Source of the DNA: Anoplopoma fimbria
Taxonomy: Eukaryota; Chordata; Actinopteri; Perciformes; Anoplopomatidae
Assembly (NCBI RefSeq): GCF_027596085.1
Contig: NW_026553420.1
Coordinates: 52,102 to 116,101 of the forward strand
Direction: 5' to 3'
Length of the DNA: 64,000 bases
The position numbers and the translations under genes were made by a program. Every line of letters starts with the position of its first letter. The stretch's first letter is position 1. This document shows, piece by piece, positions 10,590-19,487 of this stretch. The notes under the pieces are model-generated. The model ran no database searches and had not been told where the DNA came from. It was given only the letters and a program-made list of their open reading frames with translations.

Positions 10590-11269
10590 CTCCTCCAAAG
10601 AGCTCATCTCACATCCAGATGGATTTCTAACACACAGCCACCATCAGCTCATTTATACGCGTGTTCCCTTTAAACAAGAAGAATATCATATTACATTATT
10701 AGAGCCTGTCTTTGTTACTCTCTTCTGACTTCCTGGCTCTCAGCTCAAAGCCCATTGGTTCCTGCTGAAGACGTGAGTCTTTAAAAACACCTCCCTGATA
10801 TAAAGGTTCATTTAGAACTAGACTTGAGAGCAGGTTTACCAAGCAGCCGGCGTCTTAGAAACCAAAGACTATCAGGAACAATGTTAATGTTATATATTAA
10901 GTATAAACAACGTTTAACATTGACATGCATCTTCTACATTTTGTGTTACAATTCTCAATGTTCAAATCACATTTAGTGACATTTGAACAGTTGAATCCTG
11001 AGATCAAAGGAAACCTTGTTTCAGACCCACCTACTGTTGGATGTGTAGATCTGGAGCTCATCAGGTTGATGAACCACATCTGGTGCCATGATGACAATCT
11101 GATGGTGTTTGTGGGTTTAAAATATATAATGAATTCATGACTTCTCTTTAGCGCTCCCTTTTGGTTCACATGGCTCATTTATTGTACTGAGCAGGATTTA
11201 GTCATCAGGACTACATTTAGATAAAGATCATCTTAATAATAGAAATATGAACAACGATGCGTCCCGCTG
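10590..11269 (+). other. 3' UTR and downstream of the SRCR gene
   Basis: Sequence after the stop codon at 10589 has no further recognisable exon. Two short open frames overlap at 10897-11178 on opposite strands, without similarity that I recognise. I take it as 3' UTR and intergenic DNA. Confidence 0.4.
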
Positions 11270-11880
11270 AGATCGGCCCCTCACACATCATTTATCTGGG
11301 AGTAAGAATATTTACTATTTTTCTCATTGTTGTACTTCATGATTTTTCTTCAAGTGTTGTTATTAAGGATTTTGCTTTCTTCATAAGAACATTGTAATTA
11401 TTGATGTTGCATGTTTTTATAACCAAGGATTTTTGATAATTTTCTAAGAATGCTATAATTAAGGCTTTTACTTAATCACAAGCCTTTGCTTAATTTAGTT
11501 AAATTATAATTAAAGCAATTACAAATGCTAATTTCATTAGAAACAATTCTACTTCATGAATTTACTTAATTTTGTAATAATGGACTTTTCTTGTTTTTTT
11601 ATAATTTGAGGCTTTTACTATTATCGTAAGCTTTTTGCTTTGTTTCATAATTAAAGAGAATTATTTCATTAGAATTTTGTTTATTATTGTACTTTCTGAA
11701 ATTTATATTATTTATTAATGTTATTTAGGAATGTGGTTATTTTTATAACTCAGGATTTGGCTTATTAATAAGAATGTTGTAATTAAGGGTTTTGCTTATT
11801 TCATAATTGTACTTCATTTTCTAAACAAGGATTTTTACTTATTTTCATAAATAGGATTTTGCTTTATTATAATTATCACC
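11270..11880. repeat. AT-rich degenerate tandem repeat
   Basis: The stretch repeats motifs such as AGGATTTTGCTT, AATTAAGG and TTTCATAA at irregular spacing. It looks like an old, diverged tandem array of a unit of about 40-60 bp. There is no coding potential. Confidence 0.5.
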
Positions 11881-12030
11881 ACAAAAACACCAGAAGTGAA
11901 CACACCAACACCGTGACACCTTACACTCTGTGAGACACTTTATTTACACCATATACCTGTAAGAAAGATAGAAAAATCACCTTCAATCACTCTGATACAC
12001 GCTCTGTACACTCACTGCTGCTTCCACTCA

Positions 12031-12275
12031 GAGAGAGACATAGAGAGAGAGCGATAGACAGAGAGAGAGAGAGAGAGAGAGAGCGATAGACAGAGCGAGA
12101 GAGAGAGAGAGACAGATCGAGAGAGAGAGAGAGACAAAGAGAGAGAGAGATAGACAGAGCAAGAGAGATAAAATAAGATAATCCTTTATTAGTCCCGCAG
12201 CGGGGAAATTTGCAGGCTAGATAGACAGAGCGAGAGAGAGAGAGAGACATAGAGAGAGATAGACAGAGAGAGAGA
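12031..12275. repeat. (GA)n-rich microsatellite with embedded SINE tail
   Basis: Imperfect GAGA and GATAGACA units run through the stretch. At about 12168-12220 they are interrupted by a short piece with CCTTTATTAGTCCCGC and GGGGAAATT. That piece matches the tail side of the SINE found in the Tc1 element (about 600-632). The serine-rich open frames on the minus strand here are repeat artefacts. Confidence 0.85.
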
Positions 12276-12429
12276 GCTCTCCTCCACTTTAGAGGCGCAG
12301 TCAACCCCAACGAACCCGTAGAAAATTCTTATTTTCTGTGTAAATGTTAGATTTGATGCTAGATTGTTGACTAGTGGACTCACGTTGTGCAATGATGTGG
12401 CTGATAATAATAATAATAATAATGATAAT

Positions 12430-12591
12430 TGTGGTGTAACTGTTTTAAGTAGAGTTTGGGAGACCTGTAGGATGACGTCAGAGGTGGAAGGTCAGTGGGG
12501 GGAGGAGCGGTGAGAGTTTAGTGATGGAGGCACGTGGTGAAATAAACATTCACGCTTTACAGTTGGACTCCGCGCAAGTTATTTAATAACA
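12430..12591 (+). repeat. Gypsy 5' LTR
   Basis: It begins TGTGGTGTAACTG and ends TTTAATAACA, so it has the TG...CA form of LTRs. An AATAAA is at about 12541. No mismatch was seen against 16988-17149. At 162 bp it is short for the superfamily. Confidence 0.93.
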
Positions 12592-12596
12592 CGACA

Positions 12597-12610
12597 TGGT
12601 GTCAGAAGTC
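12597..12610 (+). other. Gypsy primer binding site
   Basis: TGGTGTCAGAAGTC begins five bases after the LTR. The opening TGG fits pairing with the CCA end of a tRNA. I cannot name the tRNA without a comparison. Confidence 0.65.
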
Positions 12611-12685
12611 CTGTAGTTAGCGTGAGGGAGAAGCCACGGAAAAGGACCATTTTAAACCTGCGAACTAAAGAAAGAGAAGGTCAGG

Positions 12686-13627
12686 ATGAGCGACGGAGAA
12701 GAGGATAGCAGCAGAGGTCGGCAGCCAACGGCAGCAACAACGGGACCATGCGCTACATTTAATATCCAGCCACCGGAATCCTTCGACTTTTCAAAGCCGC
12801 AAGAGTGGGATAAATGGATCCGGAGATTCGAAAGATTTCGCCTGGCAAGTAACCTAAATGCAAGCTCTGAAGAGAACCAAGTCAATACACTGATATACTG
12901 CATGGGGGACGAAGCGGATGACATCTTACGTGGGCTAACTTTAACGGCTATTCAGGAAAGCACTTACAAAGGGGTACGTGATGGCTTTCAAAGTTTCTTT
13001 GTGGTCAAGAAAAACGTAATTTACGAGCGTGCTAAGTTTAACATGCGCATACAGAGAGAAGGAGAGCTAGTAGACTCGTTTGTCACTGCTTTATACGCGC
13101 TAGCAGAACATTGCAGCTACGGTGTGCTACATGACGAGCTTATCCGAGACAGACTCGTTGTTGGACTGTTAGATAACCGGCTGTCCGAACGCATGCAGCT
13201 GGACGCAGACCTTACCTTGGACAAAGCTGTTAGAATGGCACGCCAAAGCGAAGAGGTCAAAAAGCAGCAAGTTTCACTGCGGGGTGACACCAGAACACAG
13301 GCAAGTGATGCTAAGTCTGTGGATAGGGTCAGAATGCTCAAGACCAGCAAGCCTGCTACAAACAAACCTCAGCACGTAAATGAGCCACACAATGCCCGAA
13401 ATAGCATAGGGAAAGCGCAGTGTTACAAATGTGGCAGTACTCCATCTCTCATCCTGCACGAGATTGTCCTGCAAATGAAAGTAAATGCCATGCATGTGGC
13501 AAAATGGGTCACTACAGTCGCGTGTGCAGAGCGCCAAAATCTGTGCATGAAGTTGAAGAAGAGGAGGACGATGCAATCTTCCTTGGCAGCATCACAGCAA
13601 ATGGTGAACCATGGACAGTCAGCATAG
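12686..13627 (+). CDS. Gypsy gag polyprotein
   Basis: The frame encodes 313 residues from an ATG shortly after the primer site. It has a Ty3/Gypsy gag-like capsid region with FEKPQEWDKWIRRFERFR-type content (seen as PQEWDKWIRRFERFRLA), followed by the start of a zinc knuckle, CYKCGS. After that knuckle start the frame runs into unrelated sequence and stops. The rest of the nucleocapsid (HPARDC and CHACGKMGHYSRVC) is found in the overlapping pol frame. The spacing inside the first knuckle is 17 bases instead of the 12 expected for CX2CX4HX4C. This suggests a 5-base insertion that broke an originally continuous gag-pol frame. Confidence 0.85.
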   Translation: MSDGEEDSSRGRQPTAATTGPCATFNIQPPESFDFSKPQEWDKWIRRFERFRLASNLNASSEENQVNTLIYCMGDEADDILRGLTLTAIQESTYKGVRDGFQSFFVVKKNVIYERAKFNMRIQREGELVDSFVTALYALAEHCSYGVLHDELIRDRLVVGLLDNRLSERMQLDADLTLDKAVRMARQSEEVKKQQVSLRGDTRTQASDAKSVDRVRMLKTSKPATNKPQHVNEPHNARNSIGKAQCYKCGSTPSLILHEIVLQMKVNAMHVAKWVTTVACAERQNLCMKLKKRRTMQSSLAASQQMVNHGQSA

Positions 13628-16600
13628 GCATCCATGACAGCAGTGTGACGTTCAAAATCGATACAGGTGCCGACGTCACAGTCTTGCCACACGCTGTGTT
13701 CCTGGAGATATTCAAGAACAATCCACCAATACTCCGAAAAGCAACAAAGCCACTCTTGGGACCAGGTAAGAGTCCACTGGATGTTGTGGGCGTTGTTAGG
13801 CTGCTGCTGAGGAGAGTTAAGAAAGCAGAGATGGAGGACGTATATGTTGTACGTAATCTACACACTGCCTTGCTGGGAAGATCCGTGAGCTGCAAGCTGG
13901 GGCTGGTTGCCAGACTGGACAGTGTCACTGTGGAGACATTAAAGCAAACCTACCCAAGAATATGCAGCGGACTTGGAGAAATGCGTCAGCCATACGCCAT
14001 AAAGCTGAAACCAGGGGCTCAACCGTTCTCACTCAAAACACCTAGGAGGATCCCATTGCCATTGATGGGTAAAGTCAAGCAGGAACTGTCCCGCATGGAA
14101 GACCTCGGGGTGATATGCAGGATTGAGGAGCCGACAGACTGGTGTGCTGGTATCGTGGTGGTGCCAAAAAAAACAGGTGCTGTACGCATATGTGTTGATC
14201 TCACTAAACTGAACGAGTCAGTACGTCGGGAGAAGTTTATCCTGCCATCAGTGGAAGAAACACTGGGAATGCTGGCTGGAGCCAGAATTTTTAGTAAGCT
14301 GGATGCGAATATGGGGTTTTGGCAAATTCCCCTAACAGATGATTCAGTGAAATTGACAACCTTCATCACACCCTTTGGACGCTTTTTCTTCAAGCGTCTT
14401 CCTTTCGGGATAGCATCGGCTCCCGAGCACTTCCAGAACAGAATGGTGACAGAGGTCACAGAAGGGCTCGAGGGTGTGGTGTGCCACATAGATGATGTGC
14501 TGGTGTGGGGACGTACACAGGCAGAGCATGACGACCGCCTGCATGCTGTGCTGGAGAAGATCCAAAAGGCAGGCATCACCCTGAACATCGAGAAATGTGA
14601 CCTGTCAAGGTCAGAGGTGAGCTTTCTAGGCCATGTGGTCTCTGCCAGCGGCATCAGCCCAGACCCAGTCAAGACAGAGGCTGTAAAGAGGATGCAGGAA
14701 CCGACAACAGTGAGCGAAGTAAGATCCTTTCTCGGCATGGTGAACCAGCTGGGCAAGTTTATCCCGCAGCTGTCGGAGAGGGACAAACCCCTGCGAGATC
14801 TCCTGTCGAAAAAGAACTGCTGGATGTGGGACATTGAGCAGGCCAAAGCATTTCAGGATCTGAAGAATGCATTGACGTCGCCACCTGTGCTAGCCATGTA
14901 CGATCCTAACAGAGAATGCAAGGTTTCAGCAGACGCATCATCATACGGGCTTGGAGGAGTGCTACTACAAAAGTGGGACGAAGAGTGGAGGCCAATAGCC
15001 TACATGTCGCGGTCTCTCACTCCAACCGAGCAGAGATATGCACAAGTGGAAAAGGAGGCATTGGGACTGACCTGGGCCTGCGAGAGGTTTCGCAACTTCC
15101 TGATTGGAAAACACTTCCAGCTGGAGACGGATCACAAGCCTCTCTTGAGTCTCCTGGGGTCTCAAGCTCTGGATGCCCTACCTCCTCGGATCCAGCGCTT
15201 CAGAATGCGTCTGATGCGCTATTCCTACTCCATATCTCATGTGGCAGGGAAATGTCTGTGGACGGCAGATACACTGTCACGGGCGCCAGTCGAGAGAGCA
15301 GAGACACCAGCTGAGAAAGAGCTGTTTGAAGACACTAATATCTACGTCGACATGGTAATGGAGAACTTACCTGCGAGCACCAGCTATCTAGCTGAACTGC
15401 GAGACGAGCTGCAGAGGGACAGTGTGTGTGCACGGGTGATGCAGCTGTGTTCAGAAGGATGGCCAGCCCATGGCATTAACGAACCTGCACTTAAGCTGTA
15501 CTGGTCTGAACGTACTCTTCTCACAGTTCAGCATGGTCTACTGTTGAAAGGACAAAGACTCGTTATCCCCTCAACAATGAGAAATGATGTTCTTGTCAAG
15601 CTGCACGAAGGTCATCAAGGTGTGGTCAAGTGTAGAGAGAGGGCGCAACAGTCTGTATGGTGGCCAGGGCTGAGCCAGCAGCTGAACGAGGTGGTTCTGA
15701 ACTGCCGGGCATGCTGCCAGGAGAGACAGAACCACAGGGAGCCGCTGACGCCAACACCGTATCCAGGCCGACCATGGCAAAAGTGCGGAGCAGATTTGTT
15801 CGTCCTAGAGAGCAAAACCTACCTGCTAGTAGTGGACTACGCATCAAGGTACGTGGAGATCGCACTGTTAAGCCATACAACATCTAAGGATGTGATCACT
15901 CACTTCAAGTCGATTTTTGCACGTCACGGGATCTGTGAGACACTGGTCACTGATAACGGGCCACAGTTCTCAGGAGCTGACTTTGCCAACTTTGCTGAGT
16001 CCTATGGGTTTCGTCATGTGACCAGCAGTCCAAAATACCCCCAGGGGAATGCTGAAGCTGAGCGGGCAGTACAGACCGTGAAGGGGCTCCTGAAGAAGTC
16101 GGGTGATCCATATCTTGCCCTGCTTGCATACAGGTCTACCCCACTGCAAAATGGATACAGCCCGGCTCAACTTCTCATGGGGAGGCGACTTCGCACCACT
16201 GTGCCTATTCTGCCTGCACTGTTAGAGCCTGCTCTTCCGGATGGAGACGCGGTACTGCTGAAGGAGGAGGAGAGGAAGAGGAGAGATGCACAACACTACA
16301 ACCTGCGACACCGTGCACGGAACCTCAACAGCCTCACTCCTGGGCAGGACGTGTGGGTCACAGACCAAAAAGCGGCTGGAGCTGTCATCGGAAGTCACAC
16401 CACACCTCGCTCATATCTGGTGGAGGGACCCCACGGGATCATCAGGCGAAACCGTCGTCATCTCATAGCCATGCAGCCTTCCCCAGACCAAAGCAACAGT
16501 GGTGCAGCTGAGCAGAATCTAGTAGGTGTTCCAGAACGACCTGCAGCAGCACCACCGCAGCAGAATGTTCCAGAACCACCATCTACTCCTACAGTTAGAA

Positions 16601-16647
16601 CCAGGTCTGGGAGAGCTGTGGTAAGACCGACCCGGTTCGACTTGTAA
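13420..16647 (+). CDS. Gypsy pol polyprotein: nucleocapsid end, PR, RT, RNase H, IN
   Basis: The frame is open for 1075 residues. After the knuckles come a retropepsin site (FKIDTGADVTVLP), an RT with VDLTKLN, FSKLDANMGFWQI and the active-site HIDDVLV, and an RNase H domain starting SADASSYGLGGVLL. The integrase has HEGHQG and CRACC zinc ligands and a DDE triad in VVDYASRYVE, TDNGPQF and NAEAERAVQ. The C-terminus is proline- and alanine-rich. The first residue of the YxDD box is histidine instead of tyrosine, which is unusual. The listed start is only the first in-frame ATG within the overlap with gag. All catalytic residues apart from that substitution look preserved. Confidence 0.95.
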   Translation: MLQMWQYSISHPARDCPANESKCHACGKMGHYSRVCRAPKSVHEVEEEEDDAIFLGSITANGEPWTVSIGIHDSSVTFKIDTGADVTVLPHAVFLEIFKNNPPILRKATKPLLGPGKSPLDVVGVVRLLLRRVKKAEMEDVYVVRNLHTALLGRSVSCKLGLVARLDSVTVETLKQTYPRICSGLGEMRQPYAIKLKPGAQPFSLKTPRRIPLPLMGKVKQELSRMEDLGVICRIEEPTDWCAGIVVVPKKTGAVRICVDLTKLNESVRREKFILPSVEETLGMLAGARIFSKLDANMGFWQIPLTDDSVKLTTFITPFGRFFFKRLPFGIASAPEHFQNRMVTEVTEGLEGVVCHIDDVLVWGRTQAEHDDRLHAVLEKIQKAGITLNIEKCDLSRSEVSFLGHVVSASGISPDPVKTEAVKRMQEPTTVSEVRSFLGMVNQLGKFIPQLSERDKPLRDLLSKKNCWMWDIEQAKAFQDLKNALTSPPVLAMYDPNRECKVSADASSYGLGGVLLQKWDEEWRPIAYMSRSLTPTEQRYAQVEKEALGLTWACERFRNFLIGKHFQLETDHKPLLSLLGSQALDALPPRIQRFRMRLMRYSYSISHVAGKCLWTADTLSRAPVERAETPAEKELFEDTNIYVDMVMENLPASTSYLAELRDELQRDSVCARVMQLCSEGWPAHGINEPALKLYWSERTLLTVQHGLLLKGQRLVIPSTMRNDVLVKLHEGHQGVVKCRERAQQSVWWPGLSQQLNEVVLNCRACCQERQNHREPLTPTPYPGRPWQKCGADLFVLESKTYLLVVDYASRYVEIALLSHTTSKDVITHFKSIFARHGICETLVTDNGPQFSGADFANFAESYGFRHVTSSPKYPQGNAEAERAVQTVKGLLKKSGDPYLALLAYRSTPLQNGYSPAQLLMGRRLRTTVPILPALLEPALPDGDAVLLKEEERKRRDAQHYNLRHRARNLNSLTPGQDVWVTDQKAAGAVIGSHTTPRSYLVEGPHGIIRRNRRHLIAMQPSPDQSNSGAAEQNLVGVPERPAAAPPQQNVPEPPSTPTVRTRSGRAVVRPTRFDL

Positions 16648-16987
16648 TTTTGCTTATCACAGACTTTACAGAGACCTAGAGACAATTCAAAAAAAAAAAA
16701 AAAAAAAAGACAAACATGTGTTCGATACTGTTATTGAGCCACTTTATTGTTGCATTGTCTGAATGTAAATGTTCACGTTTCAGGGTTAGAGTGAGCATAG
16801 ACAGTACAAGGTGTTTTGTATTGTAGTTTGTATTTTCCTGTTCCGAAGCAAGGTTAAATTGCTGTGTGTCTGTTGTGAGTGTGAATGACTCATATAGGAG
16901 CAGACCTTCCAGCCACAGGGGCAAAATAATCCCCTAAGGTCCTGCGGAATCAATGGCAGTCTACCCATTGATTCTAGAAAGGGGAGA
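16648..16987 (+). other. Gypsy 3' UTR and polypurine tract
   Basis: After the pol stop there is an A-tract of about 19 at 16690-16708. AT-rich sequence follows, ending in the purine tract AAAGGGGAGA that would prime plus-strand synthesis. Confidence 0.7.
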
Positions 16988-17149
16988 TGTGGTGTAACTG
17001 TTTTAAGTAGAGTTTGGGAGACCTGTAGGATGACGTCAGAGGTGGAAGGTCAGTGGGGGGAGGAGCGGTGAGAGTTTAGTGATGGAGGCACGTGGTGAAA
17101 TAAACATTCACGCTTTACAGTTGGACTCCGCGCAAGTTATTTAATAACA
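16988..17149 (+). repeat. Gypsy 3' LTR
   Basis: This is the second copy of the 162-bp LTR, starting TGTGGTGTAAC directly after the purine tract. No mismatch to 12430-12591 was seen by eye. Confidence 0.93.
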
Positions 17150-17924
17150 CCAGTCAACTCCAATGAACCTATTGTCTCTGTCTATTTTAGCTGTGAACCA
17201 CAAGGCACACGTAACAAAATCAGCGTCAGTGTTACACTGAAATCTCTTTTTATTTTTTTCTATGAGTTTCCCCAAAATAGCACACCGTCAGTGATGAATG
17301 GAAGTCAAAGTGACCAATACAACGTGAATAATGAAGCTTTATTTAATAAATCAATCATTTTATACAGTGGATTTGTGGATTTTGTCATTTTTCCTTTGAC
17401 ATGTTTATGTGGCTTATTATTTAGAATCATCCCAAAACTTTGATTTATTATTATTTCAACATCACTTATCAAAGTTTGTTCATTTGTTACACAATGACAC
17501 AAGATGATGAATTTAGTTTGTTCCAATCACTCTTTACACATTGTGATTATTTTCCCACAGATGATGAATTTGATCCAGAAAGACTCTTGTTTGACATTCG
17601 TAGGTTTTTCTTCACACAAACAAATGTTTCAAGACAACAAAGTTCAGTTTTATACACAAAGTAAAACAACTGATCATTTCAGGTAATTACATGGACCTCG
17701 CTCAGCTCTTTCAGCCATCCATCTGCAACACCACAAGTCCCAGAGAGCTCTCAACCCCCCAGAGTCCAGACCAGCTCAGGTAGCCCTCACCTGGTCAGAC
17801 TGCATTTACAACCACTGAGAGATCAGGTTGGTACTAACTAACATCAGCTGTGTGTGATCCTGTACAGACTGAACTATCTGGTCAGCAGAGAGAAAGTTTC
17901 TCTACCAGGAGGAGACTCTCCCTC
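17150..17924 (-). other. probable 3' UTR side of the B30.2 gene
   Basis: No coding exon is recognised. On the minus strand this follows the B30.2 stop codon at 17925-17927 and contains an AATAAA-like signal (TTTATT on plus near 17340). It is likely 3' UTR followed by intergenic AT-rich DNA. Confidence 0.4.
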
Positions 17925-18482
17925 CTACAGAGAACACAGAGACACTGAGGAACCAGGTGACCAGGACCAGAACCTAAACCCAGGATAAAGAGGTTCAGTG
18001 AATGTGGTGTTGAAGGTGTGGAGGTGGATCAGTGTGTCAGAGGAGACTCTGTAGAAGGACAGAGAGCCAGCAGGACAGTCCACATACACTGCTACTCTAC
18101 CAGAGGAGGAGGAGGAGGAGGAGGAGGAGGAGGAGGAGGAGGAGATGGATGTTATTGTATTATTGTGACAGACATAGTAATCACCATCAGAGCACTCCAG
18201 ACTCCAGGACTGATCATTCCTTCCAAACACACAGTCTACACTGTCTCCTCTCCTTCTGATTCCTCTGTAACTCACTGATATAAAAACGCTTCTGCTCCAC
18301 TCGACCTCCCAGTAACAGCGACCAGTCAGACCAGTTCTACACAGCAGCTGAGGCCAGTGGTCAAATCTGTCTGGATGATCAGGATATGACTGATCCTCCT
18401 CCACATGTCACCTTCCTGTTGTTGTCAGACAGTTTGAGGTTTCTGTTCACTGTGTTTGTGTCGAGTGTGAGTTCACAGGAAT
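17925..18482 (-). pseudogene. PRY-SPRY (B30.2) exon with frameshift and poly-serine expansion
   Basis: On the minus strand a splice acceptor (CTCCATCAG) precedes an exon from 18482 to the stop at 17925. The PRY part (CELTLDTNTVNRNLKLSDNN) is in one frame. The SPRY part (DRFDHWPQLLCR, GRCYWEVEWS, GRNDQSWSLEC, FYRVSSDTLIHLHTF) is in another, so two bases appear lost near 18405-18412. B30.2 domains are ligand-recognition modules in TRIM and fish NLR-C proteins. A GGA/TCC microsatellite encodes about 14 serines in a loop before GRVAVYVD. The NLR-type exon at 21739-21876 on the same strand suggests an NLR-C gene. The frameshift makes function doubtful. Confidence 0.8.
18104..18143. repeat. coding (GGA)n microsatellite
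   Basis: About 13 GGA units on the plus strand, read as serine codons in the minus-strand B30.2 exon. Because the unit is a triplet, length changes would keep the frame. Confidence 0.95.
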
Positions 18483-19487
18483 CTGATGGAGAGAACAAGA
18501 CACAATACAGCTGCAGTTATTAATCTATCATCTGTTCATCTGTTGACACTGTGATGATGACATCAGAGATGTGAATGAGTGATGTCACAGTTTGAAGATG
18601 GTTGAATGTGTGCTGCTTTGTTTTCATGAGTCAGATTCAAAGCACACTTACACTTCCTCAGACCTGGTCTGAACCATCAGACTCCAGCAGGCTCCACCCT
18701 GAAAGGAGGAGGGGGGTCAGAGCAGCATGGAAACATGGACATTACATTACAACAGAGCTTTGGTATTCATGTTCACATGGAGCACTTATTATTAATCACA
18801 TGATATTCTTTACTTCATGGAGCTTCTTCTGATTGGCCGATGACAACAGCTCATTATGTTCACTTATTCATGTAGCCCTGGTGTAAAAGTTAAGGATTAA
18901 AATAAGTTCCTAATAGTTTATTAGAAAGTGGGATAAAATGACTCAGTAAGGCAATAAAACTGAAAGTAATTTAATTTCATAAAAATGGTTAACAGAGATT
19001 AAGATACTTTAGTGATAAATATGGCAGGATTTAAATAAGTGAATAAGAGTTGGAATAAACAGTTACATTACATTACATTACATTACAGTCATTTAGCAGC
19101 CTTTACAATAAGAAGTGGACATCATCACTGTGACTTCATCCATTGGTTTCTGGACGACAGTTTTGAAACCTCAAATTCAAGTTTTTGGACTCAGCCACAT
19201 GAGTGGGTGGAGCTCAGTAAAACCATGTTCAGACAACCAAAGTGTTAAAATGAACTTTCATTAAGTGAAAACACACTGAAAGGGTTAAAGTTATGAGACC
19301 AAAACATGGACAACTCTCAGAACGGACAACGCTGTGGTGTCGACCTGTCAATCAGTGTGTAGCCCCGCCCTAAAGCATACCCTGCTTTATTGTCTATTTG
19401 ACTCTAAATGGACCATAATTTACAAAATGAACATCATGCTGTATTGAAGAAGACTTGAAACTAGAGATTGAGACCATAAACTCATCT
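18483..19487. other. intron-like DNA with a LINE tail fragment
   Basis: No exon is recognised. A run of CATTA units at about 19057-19085 is followed by GTCATTTAGCAGCC. This matches the 3' tail of the L2-like LINE beginning at 19488, so it is a short 5'-truncated copy or tail remnant. Confidence 0.55.

Larger units (their letters stand above)
12430..17149 (+). mobile_element. Ty3/Gypsy LTR retrotransposon, young copy
   Basis: The element is bounded by two 162-bp LTRs that I read as identical, which implies recent insertion. A primer-binding-site-like TGGTGTCAGAAGT begins at 12597. Gag starts at 12686 and pol runs to 16647. A purine tract (AAAGGGGAGA) at 16978-16987 abuts the 3' LTR. The pol order protease-RT-RNase H-integrase is that of Ty3/Gypsy. 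There is no env-like frame. No matching target duplication is seen at the two outer ends. Confidence 0.95.

Noticed and set aside
11987..12392. Serine/leucine-rich open frames on the minus strand
   Set aside because: They come from the GA microsatellite.
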